A DNA stretch of 64,000 nt from Molanna angustata (Eukaryota > Arthropoda > Insecta > Trichoptera > Molannidae). The position numbers and the translations under genes are program-made. The DNA lies in contig OY754981.1 of the NCBI GenBank assembly GCA_963576475.1, positions 20,929,683 through 20,993,682 of the forward strand, in the 5' to 3' direction. The notes under the pieces were generated by a model, which had not been told where the DNA came from, made no database searches, and saw nothing but the letters and a program-made list of their open reading frames with translations. Below, piece after piece: positions 1 through 10,950 of this stretch; position 1 is the stretch's first letter, and each line of letters opens with the position of its first letter.

Positions 1-185
1 AAATGTACACTTTTTTGACAGATACGACTTGGAAAATTTTGTATACAAATAATTATTGAAATATTTTTAAAATTCAGCATTTTTATCGCATTATTTTTAG
101 CGTGACACTGCATCAGGTATACAGGTACACGTTCGCACATAAATTAGATTTTTAGATGCTCTTGGTTTTTCAGAAGGCGTGAGAC

Positions 186-187
186 AA

Positions 188-219
<32 letters not shown>

Positions 220-238
220 ACACACACACACACACAGA
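186..238. repeat. (CA)n microsatellite
   Basis: About 50 bp of nearly pure CA dinucleotide with one CATACA interruption. It may be the core of an old Helentron-like element, since those families here carry CA/TG tracts, but no termini of such an element are recognisable nearby. Confidence 0.9.
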
Positions 239-542
239 CACTAACATTTTGATTGCTTTATTACTTTAGATTAAGCAATACATTTATCATTATTGGTAAA
301 TCTACAAATGTCTCACTTCTCAATACTCGTATTATAACTTTTTTTACAAAAAAAAAATGAAGATTCTCTGCAAGAGTTGTTACGATTTTACATCTCGATG
401 TTTTATTAAAACAATGTAAACTTTTACGCCATTATTTGGAAAATTAAGTAATTGCGGATCCAAAATCCGCAGTGCTGTATCCAGCAGGTCCAAATATGGG
501 CTGGATCCAGCTGGATTGCTGGATGCGGGATCCAGCAATTGC

Positions 543-666
543 AGTCACTATCGTGTACCTTCTTTACAGTCCAGTATTCGGCGCTATAAATCATTGCCGG
601 TCTTACAGCAGTCTTGTAGACATTTTCTTTATTGATACCGGTAAGGTTGCTACAGTCTGACAATTT
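543..666 (-). pseudogene. Non-LTR reverse transcriptase fragment
   Basis: The minus strand encodes a stretch with YKTAVRPAMIYSAEYWTVKK, which resembles the 'YKTAVRPAMLYGAECW' segment that follows the polymerase domain in many insect non-LTR reverse transcriptases. Only about 40 codons are alignable. The surrounding frame is not a gene: it has no catalytic YxDD motif and no continuation on either side. This is a 5'- and 3'-truncated retroelement relic. Confidence 0.6.
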
Positions 667-1084
667 AAAAACCACACCTAGATGCATGTTGTAATCTGTG
701 GTCGCGAACATATATTTACTAGAGTTGTAGTTAGTGATGAGCAAAATCAGTCTTGGTATTGCATAAAATATTAGACCAAGACTGTGTCACTGCAAAAGCA
801 AGACCAAAAGCACGACCGATGCTTGCAAGACCAAAAGTGTCACAAGAGTCTTGCGGTACCTTCTGCAAAAATTAAATATTTACTAATAATTTCAATTATT
901 AAACCAGTAACTGAGTAATTATATTTACTGTAAAAAATATCAATTATCAATTGATGTTTTTTTTACAATTATACCTACATACAAAGATTTTTTTTAATAA
1001 TTAACAAGAACATAATATACGTTCTTAGAAATTCTATTGCCTAAGTTCCCTTTCCATAATGCTTGTGATATAGGTGAAAGAAAT

Positions 1085-1150
1085 CGTTCCAGGCACTTTC
1101 GAACCCGTTTCCACTGGATTACGCAGTAGCCGTTCTGCCACTCACCCATC
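1085..1150 (-). mobile_element. tRNA-like SINE fragment
   Basis: On the minus strand GTGGCAGAACGGC resembles an RNA polymerase III A box, and GGGTTCGAAAGTG about 30 nt further on resembles a B box. The segment does not fold into an intact tRNA from inspection and has no clear tail, so it is called a SINE head fragment nested in the hAT-like element. Confidence 0.45.
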
Positions 1151-1245
1151 TTAAGTTTGTTTATTTCTTGGAATTATTTTGCACACATCACATAAGAGGT
1201 GCACAATGGCGGGCTTATTGCCATGTGGAAATGTCTTCCAACCAA
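1150..1245 (-). mobile_element. 3' tail of a CR1-like retrotransposon
   Basis: The minus strand reads GGTTGGTTGGAAGACATTTC followed by a segment with 'GGCAATAAGCCCGCC'. The same tail motif follows the reverse transcriptase fragments at 1305-1765 and 31440-32222, so this is a 5'-truncated 3' UTR of the same family. It contains no coding sequence. Confidence 0.55.
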
Positions 1246-1304
1246 CCATATCCATTTGGTGAGGTAAATTGTGTTTATGATATGAACCAATTTATTTATC
1301 TGAT

Positions 1305-1765
1305 AAATCGATATCGCTTCGATCTGCTGAACGTACTACATTAAGTATCCCAATTCACAAGACTGAATTTTTCAGTTCTTCCTTTGAAGTACGTTTAGCT
1401 TAACTTCGTCAAACTCGCTATCCATTTTCAAGAAAAGACTAAAGCAGGATCTCTCCGAAAATACCTGATCCCTCTCCTTTTCCTTCCTACCCTTTGCTAC
1501 GTAATATTTACTATAGAAGGAATATTTATCTCTAAACACCTGATCTCGATTTCCTGTTCTTGTTCTCTCCCAATCCTTTTTTTGCTATGATGTAATTTTT
1601 TTTTGTTCTTTTTTAGCTTTCATTTTTTGTTGATGTACATATATAATTCTGTCACTCTATAATCTGGTTGGTTGGAACAAATTGCCTAATGGCAATAAGC
1701 CCGCCAGTGTACATTATATTTGTTTATATTATGTACAAAAAGTAAATAAATAAATAAAACCTAAA
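1305..1765 (+). mobile_element. CR1-like retrotransposon 3' fragment
   Basis: The plus strand encodes a degraded match (AERTTLSIPIHKTEFFSSSF) to the C-terminus of the reverse transcriptase at 31710-32222, with later stops. The shared 3' UTR 'TTGGTTGGAACAAATTGCC..GGCAATAAGCCCGCC' follows, ending in an (AAAT)n tail near 1745-1765. It is a dead, 5'-truncated copy inside the hAT-like element. Confidence 0.65.
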
Positions 1766-2499
1766 TAAAATTATATAAACATAAAATTCAAAAATTAGTA
1801 ACAACAATAAAAAGAATGCTTTTTTGGCTTTAGCACTGTAAAATAATATTGTATCATTAAACTGTAAATGATCTGTGGCTTCCCAAAGAAAATAAATAAA
1901 TAAAAAGGAGATGAGAGAAGGGGGACGACGACAGGGATTAATAATAGATAAATTTAAGTGTTATGTGTAAGCAAATGACTCTTTAGATGTCAAAGTTGAT
2001 GTTAATTTTCAATATTTTTTATCCTTATAATACCTAACTATTCTCATATAATTATTATTTACGCATAAAAGTATAGACCTAGATAGTTATTAACAGAAAA
2101 ATAATAAGTTTTTTTTTGTGAAAATTAGTCCAATACTAAGTATGACCAGGGTACAAGACCATGACCATTGACCACCCTAGTCTTGATCTTGCCTTCGCTC
2201 ATCCCTATGTAGTTGTAATGTATGTACAATGTATATTTTATTCTCAAGTTGAAATTACCTATATATTGCATCAATAAGGTTAAGTTATTTGTAAATAAGG
2301 TAACATATTATGTAAACCGGTCCGTGTACATTTATTAACTAAACCTACCCAACTAATTTGTCTCGTTATAACGATAATACGAATATTTTATTATAAGATC
2401 ACCTAGAAGAGTATGTAATAGAACTATATATGATGGAATAAAAAATGAGGACATAAGGAGGAAATGCAAGATGAAGAAGAGTATTATGTATAAGTAAAA

Positions 2500-2784
2500 T
2501 GAAAGTAAATTCCTTGAGGTGGTTTGGACATATAGAAAGAATGAATGATGAACGACTGACCAAAAAAATATACATGGGTGTAAGAGATGGAGTGAATAGC
2601 AGGAACCGCCCCAGAATTACCATGTGAATGATATTTTGAAAGAAGGAAATAAAAGAACCTTGAATAATCGACGATCATGTATGAGACGATGCATGAATGT
2701 AAAGGAAGCTAGGAATGTGTGCAAAAATAGAGGAGTATGGCGCTCGGTTCTCTCTGCTTACCCCGTAAGGGATATGGCGTGATG
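2500..2784 (+). pseudogene. Non-LTR retrotransposon 3' fragment (RWFGH family, copy 1)
   Basis: This copy carries the reading 'LRWFGHIERMNDERLTKKIY' and later 'RRSCMRRCMN', parallel to the better preserved copy at 3848-4125, but with a frame break in the middle. It ends at GGGATATGGCGTGATGGTATG followed by a TATG-type tail. Such tails ending in short tandem repeats are typical of RTE-like elements. Only the C-terminal reverse transcriptase extension and tail remain. Confidence 0.65.
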
Positions 2785-2842
2785 GTATGTATGTATATTA
2801 TTATTAAAAATATCAATTTAATAATAATGATTTTATTGAAAT

Positions 2843-2930
2843 AGGATCATACCATCACGGTATATCCCACTAGGTGAGGTGACCAGTGACAGGTGTGGGG
2901 TGTGTGCATACCCTTATGCACCCATCAGTT
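2843..2930 (-). mobile_element. Retroelement 3' tail fragment
   Basis: On the minus strand this reads CACCTGTCACTGGTCACCTC and then a 'GGGATATACCGTGATGGTATG'-like end. It resembles the tail at 14345-14415 and is related to the ends of the RWFGH-family copies. No coding sequence is left. Confidence 0.45.
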
Positions 2931-3840
2931 ATATATATAAAATGAATATAATTTACAAATTTATTTTTCTCTTGAAATTGTTAAATTCAGTTATCAGTCT
3001 CATATCTGTTTCGAGTTGGTTGGTTATGATATAAAGACTGATTGACTATCAAGGATATGCTGGACATCAAAAACAATTCTTTCATTGGGCTGTTTCAACT
3101 ATGTACTGCTTTATTAGTTACAATAAAAATAATGCAGAAAAAAAAATCTGAAAATGAACTAAAATAATGTCAATTTGTGGACACTGCGAAGATAAATGAT
3201 TAGTTAATATCGCGTTGTGTTTCTTTATTCGCAGATTCGTTCCAAGTGATGGCCAATTTAACCAGAATGCTAATAATACTAATAATGATTGTGTGATATG
3301 CACCGACTGGTCTAACACTGCGCTATCAATTGTCAATTTTGTATTCCGTGCAAATAATAATTACATAACCTGCCCACGTGGATTACATCTGATTCTGTGC
3401 GATTTGTTTCTGACAGTTGATTTATATCTGATTCGACAAATGCTTCAAGTTCAGAGTCAAATAAAATAACTGTACTATGATATCTTTGGTTTAGGAGACG
3501 ACGCGTGGTTATTAATTTATTTTATTTTTATTACCATGAGTAAAGTTATAAAAATATTCGGAACAGACTCTAGTTTAGCAGTTGTCTTAAATATATTTTA
3601 CTTGTAATATTTTGATTTAAATAAATAAATAAAAACGCAAAATGCACTTATCGATCTAAACATCCTTATTATTGACACATGTTTGCCTGTACTGGAATTT
3701 TTTGAGATTTGTGTATACCCAATGACAATGCATATTTTCAGCTTGATTTATTTTTTATTTTCTGTTAAAATTGAACAATTCTGTATTTTATACGAAGTTA
3801 ACAATAATTGAATTGGGTTTTTGTATTGTTTTTACTTTTT
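2931..3840. other. Intergenic, no gene seen
   Basis: AT-rich DNA. One open frame at 3215-3469 (+, 84 codons) has no recognisable domain, no splice context and biased low-complexity composition. It is not called as a gene. Confidence 0.6.
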
Positions 3841-3847
3841 TGCACAT

Positions 3848-4132
3848 TGAGATGGTTTGGTCACATGGGGAGAATGAATGAGGAGCGCCTGACGAAGAAA
3901 ATATACAGAGCGGAAAGGAATGGAATGAGAGGTCGGGGACGCCCAAGAAAGGGATGGCACGACCATGTGAACGAAATTTTGAAAGACGGAAATGTTAGAA
4001 GTGTGAGCAATAGACGAACATGTATGAGACGATGCATGAATGTGGATGAGGCGAGGGATGCGTACCAGGATAGAAAGATGTGGCGTTCGGTTCTCTCTGC
4101 CTACCCCGCAAGGGACATGGCGTGATGGTATG
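3848..4132 (+). pseudogene. Non-LTR retrotransposon 3' fragment (RWFGH family, copy 2)
   Basis: An open stretch of about 90 codons encodes RWFGHMGRMNEERLTKKIY, then a basic RGRGRPRKGWHDHVNEILKD block, then RRTCMRRCMNVDEARD and a C-terminus ending at TGA. This is the C-terminal extension seen after the polymerase domain in RTE-like and related insect elements. Polymerase and endonuclease domains are absent, so it is a 5'-truncated copy. It ends at GGCGTGATGGTATG like copies 1 and 3. It is the best preserved of five copies in the window. Confidence 0.75.
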
Positions 4133-4179
4133 TAAACAATAATTGCATTAAACCTGGAGTACTTTTATGAATTTCCTTT

Positions 4180-4365
4180 AACATTGAAGGAAAGGATATC
4201 AGTGCGAATGACGATGACAGGTCGTAAGCCCTGTATTCTTCCAGCAATGGAGCGCTGGGTCTTCATTTCAGCCACTCTTAAGACAGTTTTATGTTCTGTT
4301 GGAGTCGGCTCTTCTATCCCATAATATGTCATTAGGCGGACACTTGGTAGAATTCCATTTACCAT
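4180..4365 (-). pseudogene. Non-LTR reverse transcriptase fragment
   Basis: The minus strand encodes EHKTVLRVAEMKTQRSIAGR and a weak IRTDI block. These resemble the 'RVAEMKMLR..G....IRN.DIR' segment downstream of the polymerase domain in insect non-LTR elements. The opposite-strand neighbour at 3848-4132 covers a different part of a similar protein, so two inverted relics adjoin. Confidence 0.5.
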
Positions 4366-4410
4366 TTAAATGAAAATAAAAACAATATGTTTTTGATATT
4401 TATTTTACGC

Positions 4411-4506
4411 CGATAGCTATTTCGTCATATTACACACAATAGTCAAGAATATTGATAATGTCCTGATAGTCTTGATAATGTTTTAATAAAACGAAATAGC
4501 CATCGG
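4411..4506. repeat. Short inverted repeat
   Basis: CCGATAGCTATTTCGT near the left end pairs with ACGAAATAGCCATCGG near the right end (15 of 16), enclosing an AT-rich loop with internal direct repeats. It is probably a small foldback or MITE remnant. No target duplication is clear. Confidence 0.5.
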
Positions 4507-4510
4507 CTTA

Positions 4511-5247
4511 AAACAATTTAAATATAAGTCTCTGTATTAATCGTTTCTGGATTACCACTCATTCAAATAATTTAGGTATATAATAATATCTCATCATTAT
4601 ATTTACATACCATAGTAGATTTTTCGCATTGAGCGTGTACATTGTACATAGATATTATTTAATCATTCTCGTGACGTTAGCCTTACATTTAGTAGTACAA
4701 TAAATTATATTTTTTGTTATTGTTTACTGTCTCTGTATGAATACACCTGCATGCGTTTCAAATAATGTAATTGTTGTTTTAGGCAGGTATATAATATTAT
4801 TGTTATGATTTTTTCGGAAAAATCACGTGAATGTGAAAACATGAATCACTTGTATGAAATTGTGATGACTCGCATCTCATGGTGTGCCTTTTTGAGGTCT
4901 AGTTGTAATTGTCATGTTCTAGTTCCTAACACTGGTGTTTACAGAAGCGGATCGGATATTCATTGGTTCACATTGATGGATGATGTGTCATTTTTAGGTC
5001 ATAGCATTTTGTATAGCCTTGTCTGTTGTTTCTTTGTGTTAAATACAAATTGAGAAATGAGATTTCATCTACATATAATAACGAGTATTCTTGTTTCACT
5101 AGCTTTCTAAACCGTCCACACTTCTACTAAGACTAATCAGACACAAAACCTGGCTAGACTGTTTTTTTTTTACCAGAACAAAAACAATTCTAGTATTACA
5201 AAAAAAAAACATTATCATAATTATAACTGTGACAGAATAATCACAGT
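4511..5247. other. Intergenic, no gene seen
   Basis: AT-rich. The 82-codon open frame at 4805-5053 shows no domain or codon pattern to support it. Confidence 0.55.
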
Positions 5248-5560
5248 CAGGGTCGTCTGGATCACATAATAGTATCAATTGAATCACATAAAAGGTGAAC
5301 ATCAGAGTCAATAAAGTAGCTTACTAAGATCGATATTTTACTGTGACTGTTCCTTTAAATGCAATAGATTGCATTCAAGCGTCAAAGCGTGAGCGTCTTA
5401 TCTTAGAGATATCTTAAATTCAGGTCGTCTGGATCGCACAATAGTATCAATTCCTTAAAAGAGGTGAACAGAGTCAATAAAGTAGCTTACTACTAAGATC
5501 GATATTTTGCTGTGACTGTTCCTTTAAAATGGAATAGGTTGCATTCAAGCGTCAAAGGTC
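5248..5560. repeat. Imperfect tandem duplication, unit about 165 bp
   Basis: Two consecutive copies (about 5248-5411 and 5422-5560) share GGTCGTCTGGATC, AATAGTATCAATT, GAGTCAATAAAGTAGCTTAC, AAGATCGATATTTT, GTGACTGTTCCTTTAAA and GCATTCAAGCGTCAAAG in the same order. They differ by small indels and substitutions. No coding sense is evident. Confidence 0.8.
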
Positions 5561-6629
5561 CTCAAAGCAAGAGCATCTTATATAAGAAAACTTGTCTAAG
5601 AAATAAAACGTTTTCTAGGCCATCAATAACTCAAGAGCTCTCTCAAAATGATACTGCTTCATTAAACAATGCTATGTTAATTTATAACACTTCTTTTCAA
5701 CCAAATTCAATTTCATTCAATATCGTTTGATGGAATATATTGATGTTACTAAGCATTTATACAAATGGTACGTTGTTACGCTAGGCTATATTAGGAACGG
5801 ATTTATTGACAACAATGAATATTGTTTGAGTTTGATTCATCTTCGATCTACAATAAATTAATGGATACCATTTGGGACAGGAACTGCGACAATCTGTCCA
5901 GATTAACACTATTTTGACCAGTCCGTTGCTGGGCTCATTCATTTTAGCTACATATTGTTGTGGTGACTTCTTTTGTTGCATTTTTGGCGAGCATTGATAC
6001 CAAATAAGTTCTCACGTAGAGTATATTATTATATCACGCCATGTTCCTATTATTGCGGAGAGCGACATACACATCTGGCTTTGCATACATTCATTTCCAC
6101 CTTCACATCGATACACGCTCGTCTGTTTTTTCATACGTTTTCTTCTTTCATAGTATTGTTTCCATGATTTTGTCAATGTAATATTGTCGGCATATAAAAT
6201 GTATGTGACTTCGTTAGACGCTCGGAATAAATTTTAGGAGGAAGCAAATTTTTTATTTTTTATATTAGAACATAAGCCACTATATATGAAAGCGTACTCC
6301 TTAATTTATTTTTGAAATGTTTACATTCCCTGGATGTACTCTTATGATAGTCATTTTTATTGTATAAGTAAATTCTTTAAACAATAAAATATTAATGAAA
6401 ATTCCGGAACAAGGAGTATTTAAAAAAAATGACTGGAAAATTAATCAGCTCTATGTTGATCCACTTTTGTACCATGTTATATCAATATGAAGTTGTCTGA
6501 TATTATTTTTTGAGCATTGCACTCTGTCGAGTGGATATGAAATTTCATAGTTTATAAAATATGACATACCTAATTAATAACTACTCATAATAAGAAGTAT
6601 CGAAATATTGTAATTCTTTTGTCTTCTTT
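5561..6629. other. Intergenic, no gene seen
   Basis: AT-rich, with only short open frames and no recognised repeat termini. Confidence 0.5.
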
Positions 6630-7130
6630 GGTTTCAATGATGAGGACTGGTTGACAGCAAAGCGATGCATCTCTTCCTCCAATCCGCTCGGTCTTCAGCG
6701 ACTCTCTTCAACTCTGTGTAGGAGGTACACTTCATGTAGTGGCACACCTGTTATAGATACTCCCGGCGTGGACGTTCTCTGCCAATTGTTTTTTCATCCA
6801 TTCCCTAAAGGATGATGTGTATGAGAAATTGGGTCGCAACACATGGCCTCTCCGAATTTCACGCCTATTTGATTTGATGCTTAGTTTCTTCAATTTAGCT
6901 GATAACCTCATCATTTGTAATATGTTCCCTCCAAGATATGCCCTGTATTCATCGGTAGGTCCACATCTCGAAGGCTTCTAATCTTTTACGGTCTCTTTCA
7001 CCTACATATGCACCATGTCTCACAACCATATAGCAAAATACTCCACACGTATGTCTTTACGAGATCTTTTCGATTTTAAGGTCCATATTGTTGGAATATT
7101 TTGAATTTTTTGTTAAAGGCGAGTTTTGCT
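6630..7130 (-). pseudogene. RTE-like reverse transcriptase fragment
   Basis: Reading on the minus strand and allowing several frame breaks, blocks appear in order: KDLVKTYVWSILLYGCETW, then RKRLEAFEMWTYR, then GISWREHITNDEV. These match the 'LYGSETWTL..RLEAFEMWCYRR' region after the polymerase domain of RTE-like insect elements. Stops and frameshifts interrupt it, so it is a decayed copy of the same broad family as 7614-8000, in the opposite orientation. Confidence 0.65.
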
Positions 7131-7613
7131 TGTGGTGGATACTCATGAATACGAATCAAACAGTATTATGGCATGGATAGGAATGAGGATGTTATACATA
7201 TTTAGATTATAATGACATTTTTAAAATTAAACTTACAGTACAGTTTGATTTTAGTTTTTTATATTTTTTGTGATTTTAATTCCACTCTGTGGCGTAACTA
7301 GCAAAAATTGTGCGTTACGCATTACCTTAGAAAAATAAGCAAGACACGTTGGTGTATCCCCGCGCATAATCTTCGTCTCACCTAAAATAGCAACATTCAG
7401 GATGGGTGGGGAACCTGATCGCTGAACTATGTGAGGTATTATTTTGCTTGTTGTATTTTTTATTACATGACTGGGTGCACCCGAAAACGTTGATAATAGA
7501 TAAATATATTTAACGGATTAGTATGTAGGTATATATACTTAATCTTTAATTTACCAATAACTTTTATATTGTTTTTATATTTTTTTTAATTTAATTTATC
7601 TAATAATAATGTA
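7131..7613. other. Intergenic, no gene seen
   Basis: AT-rich spacer between two inverted RTE-like fragments. No termini or open frames of note. Confidence 0.5.
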
Positions 7614-8000
7614 AAAACTGTTGTATGGAGTGGAATATTGGACTCTCAAAATCTCATCATTTAATAAAATTGAAGCATTTTAGATGTGTTGGTGCGCATC
7701 TCATGGATCGATAGAGTCCCTAATGAAAGAGTTCTAAATATGATGGAGAAAGAAAGAGAGTTGCTGGCCACTGTCAAGAGACACGAAGCCGCAAATTTTG
7801 ACCACATATTCCGTGGTGATATATATGCCATTCTACAACTTATAGTGGAGGGAAAGATAGATGGAAGACGGAGTATGGGTCGTAAAGGAATATCGTGGCT
7901 TAACAATCTCAGGCAGTGGCTCGGGATTCCGGATGCAGCGTCACTAATTATACTGGCGCAAGATCGGGATGAGTTTCCTAATAAGAACAAGAATAATAAT
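7614..8000 (+). pseudogene. RTE-like reverse transcriptase C-terminal fragment
   Basis: Blocks YGVEYWTLK and FNKIEAF, then RISWIDRVPNERVLNMMEKE, a stretch with ILQLIVEGKIDGRRS, and WLNNLRQWLG are read in order on the plus strand, with one frame break near 7690. This is the conserved C-terminal tail of RTE-like elements ('LLQLIIEGKIEGKR..GRRR.SWLKNLR.W'). Endonuclease and polymerase domains are missing. An AT-rich tail follows at about 7990. Confidence 0.75.
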
Positions 8001-8071
8001 TATAATTCAATACATAGCCGACTTGTACATTCACAAGATACAAAAAAGATACACAACTAAAAAAAAAAAAA

Positions 8072-8647
8072 ACGAGTGGGTTGTGGCCAACGCTAAACTC
8101 CTCACTAACAAGTCATTCTTTAAATTATTCAAATTTTGTATGGAAAATATTCAGCATTTTCATGAAATGAGTTTGATAAATTGTTTTTTATTTAAATATT
8201 TTATTATGAAAACTTGATAACTCTTCAATGCCATTTTATAAAAGTGATGTGTCTTTTTATCAATTTGAAAATAAAAATATCAAATTTTAAATTTCCTGAG
8301 CTTGGGGTCACTTTGAAATATTTGACAGTTAAAAAAAATTGAGAAGTAATATTCAGATATCCTTCAAAATCTAATGGGGTCTAAGCGAGTATTAGATATA
8401 CATATTTGCAAAATTTGAAAAGAATCGAATTAGTACTTTTGTCTATAATCGATAAAGTAAAAATTAACACGCTTTACATAGCACACTGCACATAGCACAT
8501 AGCACACACACACACAGATACATTGTGATGAAACTTTCAGAATACAATCTCAGCATGATACTAGTTGATAATCTGCAAAAAAAAAAAGCCTTGAAATTTG
8601 CGAAATCATAACTCTCCACTATATCCCCTTGGGGTTAGTGAGGAGTA
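8072..8647 (-). mobile_element. Helentron-like non-autonomous element, family H2, copy a
   Basis: On the minus strand the element begins TACTCCTCACTAAC. Near the other end it has the inverted partner GTTAGTGAGGAG, followed by a tail of about 30 nt with the hairpin GTTG-GCCA-CAAC and the end CCCACTCGT. An inverted repeat that lies at one terminus but internal at the other, plus a 3' hairpin and an internal CA tract (8503-8516), is the architecture of Helentron-associated elements such as Drosophila DINE-1. Four other copies or fragments occur at 17754, 29781, 33392 and 60645. It has no coding capacity. Confidence 0.6.
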
Positions 8648-9174
8648 ATAACATATAACCATTTACCAGAGTGCAAGCATTCGTGTGTAAAGGAGACATT
8701 TAAAAACAAAAGATACAAAAAGTTATATCTTCAGAATTATTGGTAGGTATACATAATGTAGTGAATATCAATTCCAAATTAATATTTTAGTCTATAATTT
8801 ATTTATTATTTACTCTTGAAATTATTACATTCAGTTACCAGTTTCAAATTTGTTTTGAATTGATTGAACTACACCGCCCCATTGTACGTGTTAAGTAGTG
8901 TTGGACAAAATTAATTTCAAATTTGAATACTCAGATGGTTTTTCATCATATTGTTATTATTGAATGAATTGATACTATGAACTATGATACGGGTTACGTA
9001 TTCTTACTCGGCGAATTAAAATTGATAGCTGAATCTCCGATAGAAGGATCAACCGTTTTTCCTGGTAGGTATGTTATGAATCATGAGTTTATAAGTGGTA
9101 GAACATTCTTAATAAGTGATTCGTCTTGTTCCGTTAGAACCTATTTATCATAGTTCATAGTTTATTTTTGATCA
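8648..9174. other. Intergenic, no gene seen
   Basis: AT-rich, without recognisable termini or coding sequence. Confidence 0.5.
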
Positions 9175-9984
9175 TCCAACTGTCGATTCGTTCATGACAA
9201 TTCAATTCTCTGAATGAATCGACATTATCCAACTGTCGATTTGTTCAGGAGAACTTTGTTCTCTTAACATATCGACAATGTCATAGGCCTACAAAACTTT
9301 TATACTCAGAATTTTGAATTTTTGTTTCAGTCAGGGGTTATCAACTTTTGAATTTTTAATTTATTTTTCCATATATCTCTGAAACCATAAAAGCTAAAAC
9401 GTTGAAAATTGGTACAAACATAGAAAAATACAAAATCTCAAATTAGTTTATTCAAAAAAATTCCAGGGTTTCTCAAACATTTTTTATTAAGAAAAATATT
9501 TTTTTTATGATAAATTTATGAGTTTAACTGCCTACATTTCCATTTTTTTTAAATATCGAAAAAAGCCGAAACACCCCAACTAGAAAATTTAATTTTCTAT
9601 AAAAAATATTAAAATTGTATTAGCACATTGCAAATTTTTTTTAACAATTTTTATAAAAATTGAATTTAGTGACGACATTGTTTCATACAATTTGTATGGA
9701 AATAGCCTACTCACAATATCTAAGAAGACTTAATAATTTGATACTAATCTCCAAACATACATACATACCATCATGCTGTTTTCACATTCTGGGTAGGATA
9801 AATGGACTGACCTCCATACTATCCTATCTTGACATACATACCTAGGTACATGTGTTGTATAGAAAACCAAATATCTTAAAATATTAAATAATTTGTATTT
9901 ATGGGTTTATAGTTTGGTACTTATTCTTCAACTATACATACTATCGCTATCGACAGTTGGATCTCATGTGTTACATGCAACTAG
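9175..9984 (+). mobile_element. Helentron-like element, family H1, copy 1, with duplicated 5' terminus
   Basis: The main body runs from TCCAACTGTCGATTTGTTC (9228) to ATCGACAGTTGGA near 9962, followed by TCTCATGTGTTACATGCAACTAG, which contains the hairpin CATGT-GTT-ACATG and ends in CTAG at 9984. Just upstream (9175-9227) is a second, diverged 5' terminal stem-loop starting with the same TCCAACTGTCGAT, so the 5' end is doubled. Internal sequence matches the other H1 copies (37867-40972, 49893-51966), but the TG tract region is deleted here. Non-coding. Confidence 0.65.
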
Positions 9985-10044
9985 TTGTTATTTGACAAAG
10001 TAAATATTTTGTGGTATAATAATTTGAGTACCTACATTGAGGAA

Positions 10045-10230
10045 TGAACGATGAACAGTTGGTCACGTGAATGTTTTTTCGAAAGAAGGAAACATAAGGA
10101 TCTTGGACAATCGACGAGTATGTATGACACGATGCATGAATGTGTAATGAAAGAAAGGTTTGCAAGAATAGAGGTGCATGTCGCTAGGTTCTCTGTGCAT
10201 TCCCTGTTAGCTACATGACGTAATGGAATA
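10045..10230 (+). pseudogene. Non-LTR retrotransposon 3' fragment (RWFGH family, copy 3)
   Basis: Diverged nucleotide match to the 3' portion of the copy at 3848-4132: CGATGAACAGTTGG, a CGAAAGAAGGAAACATAAGG block, CGACGAGTATGTATGACACG, and an end at GACGTAATGGAATA. Open frame is lost. It abuts the inverted fragment at 10207-10860. Confidence 0.55.
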
Positions 10231-10860
10231 CTTACTTACTTTGCGTATGGCATCGGCATCTGCTTGGCTTAAAGTCGAAACTCTGCTGTCAATGCCAGTC
10301 GACCGCCGTTGGGACGAGTCTGTGGATGTCCTCCATCTCTCCCTCGATTCCGTGTAAGGTGCACTCCCCCACCAAATGTGCCACCGTCTGAGTCTCCGCT
10401 CCGCATTCGAAATTGGGAGAGGTTCTTTTCCCCCACTTCCAGAGAAGGTAGTTACAGCACCCCTGGCATGTGCGGATTCTGTTGAGTTGAACCCAAAGTC
10501 TTCTAGGCAGGTTGAAGCCAGGGACTTGCACTGTGGGATCCGCAATCAGGGACTTGTTGTGGCATTCCGCACTTGTCCATCTCTGTTTCCATGCACTTTT
10601 TATGTTTTAATTAACATCTTCCATGGTCCATATTGGTCTTCTGGACTTCAGTCGTCTGGCGGGATGTTGGAAGATGTCTTGATGAGCTGGTAGTGATGGG
10701 TTCTTTTTTATCTTGTCCATCAAGTTAACAGTTGCCACGGATCTGCGAAGCTCAGGGGGGGCATGTTAGACAGAACTGAAAGCCAGGGGAGGGGGGTAGG
10801 CCTCACCGTTCCGGTGATCGTCCTCATAGTCTTGTTGAGTTCTGTGTGATGGAATACATG
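10207..10860 (-). pseudogene. Non-LTR reverse transcriptase C-terminal fragment with zinc-finger-like motif
   Basis: The minus strand encodes a stretch ending LNRIRTCQGCCNYLLWKWG, then a CGAETQTVAHLVGEC block. This is the Cys-rich motif near the C-terminus of jockey-like insect elements ('LNRIRTGHGRC..LL.KWG..SP.C.CG..EQT..H.V.EC'). Upstream on the same strand, degraded sequence with 'KTMRTITGTVRPTPLPWL' fits the segment just before it. Stops and frame changes show it is dead. Confidence 0.7.
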
Positions 10861-10950
10861 TATGTATATAATATAATAAAATAACTGGGATCATTGTGTC
10901 GGAAGATCTAATACAGGGTGCCATTAGGCGTTTACGTTAAAATACAATTA

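Larger units (their letters stand above)
733..2206. mobile_element. hAT-like non-autonomous element, composite with nested retroelements
   Basis: The ends form a short imperfect terminal inverted repeat: AGTGATGAGC on the left, and GCTCATCCCT on the right (reverse complement AGGGATGAGC). The flanks TTGTAGTT (725-732) and ATGTAGTT (2207-2214) match at 7 of 8 positions, the 8-bp target duplication expected of hAT elements. Inside are a tRNA-like SINE fragment (about 1085-1150) and CR1-like tails (1150-1245 minus, 1305-1765 plus), so the outer element was a landing site for later insertions. No transposase is visible. Confidence 0.5.
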
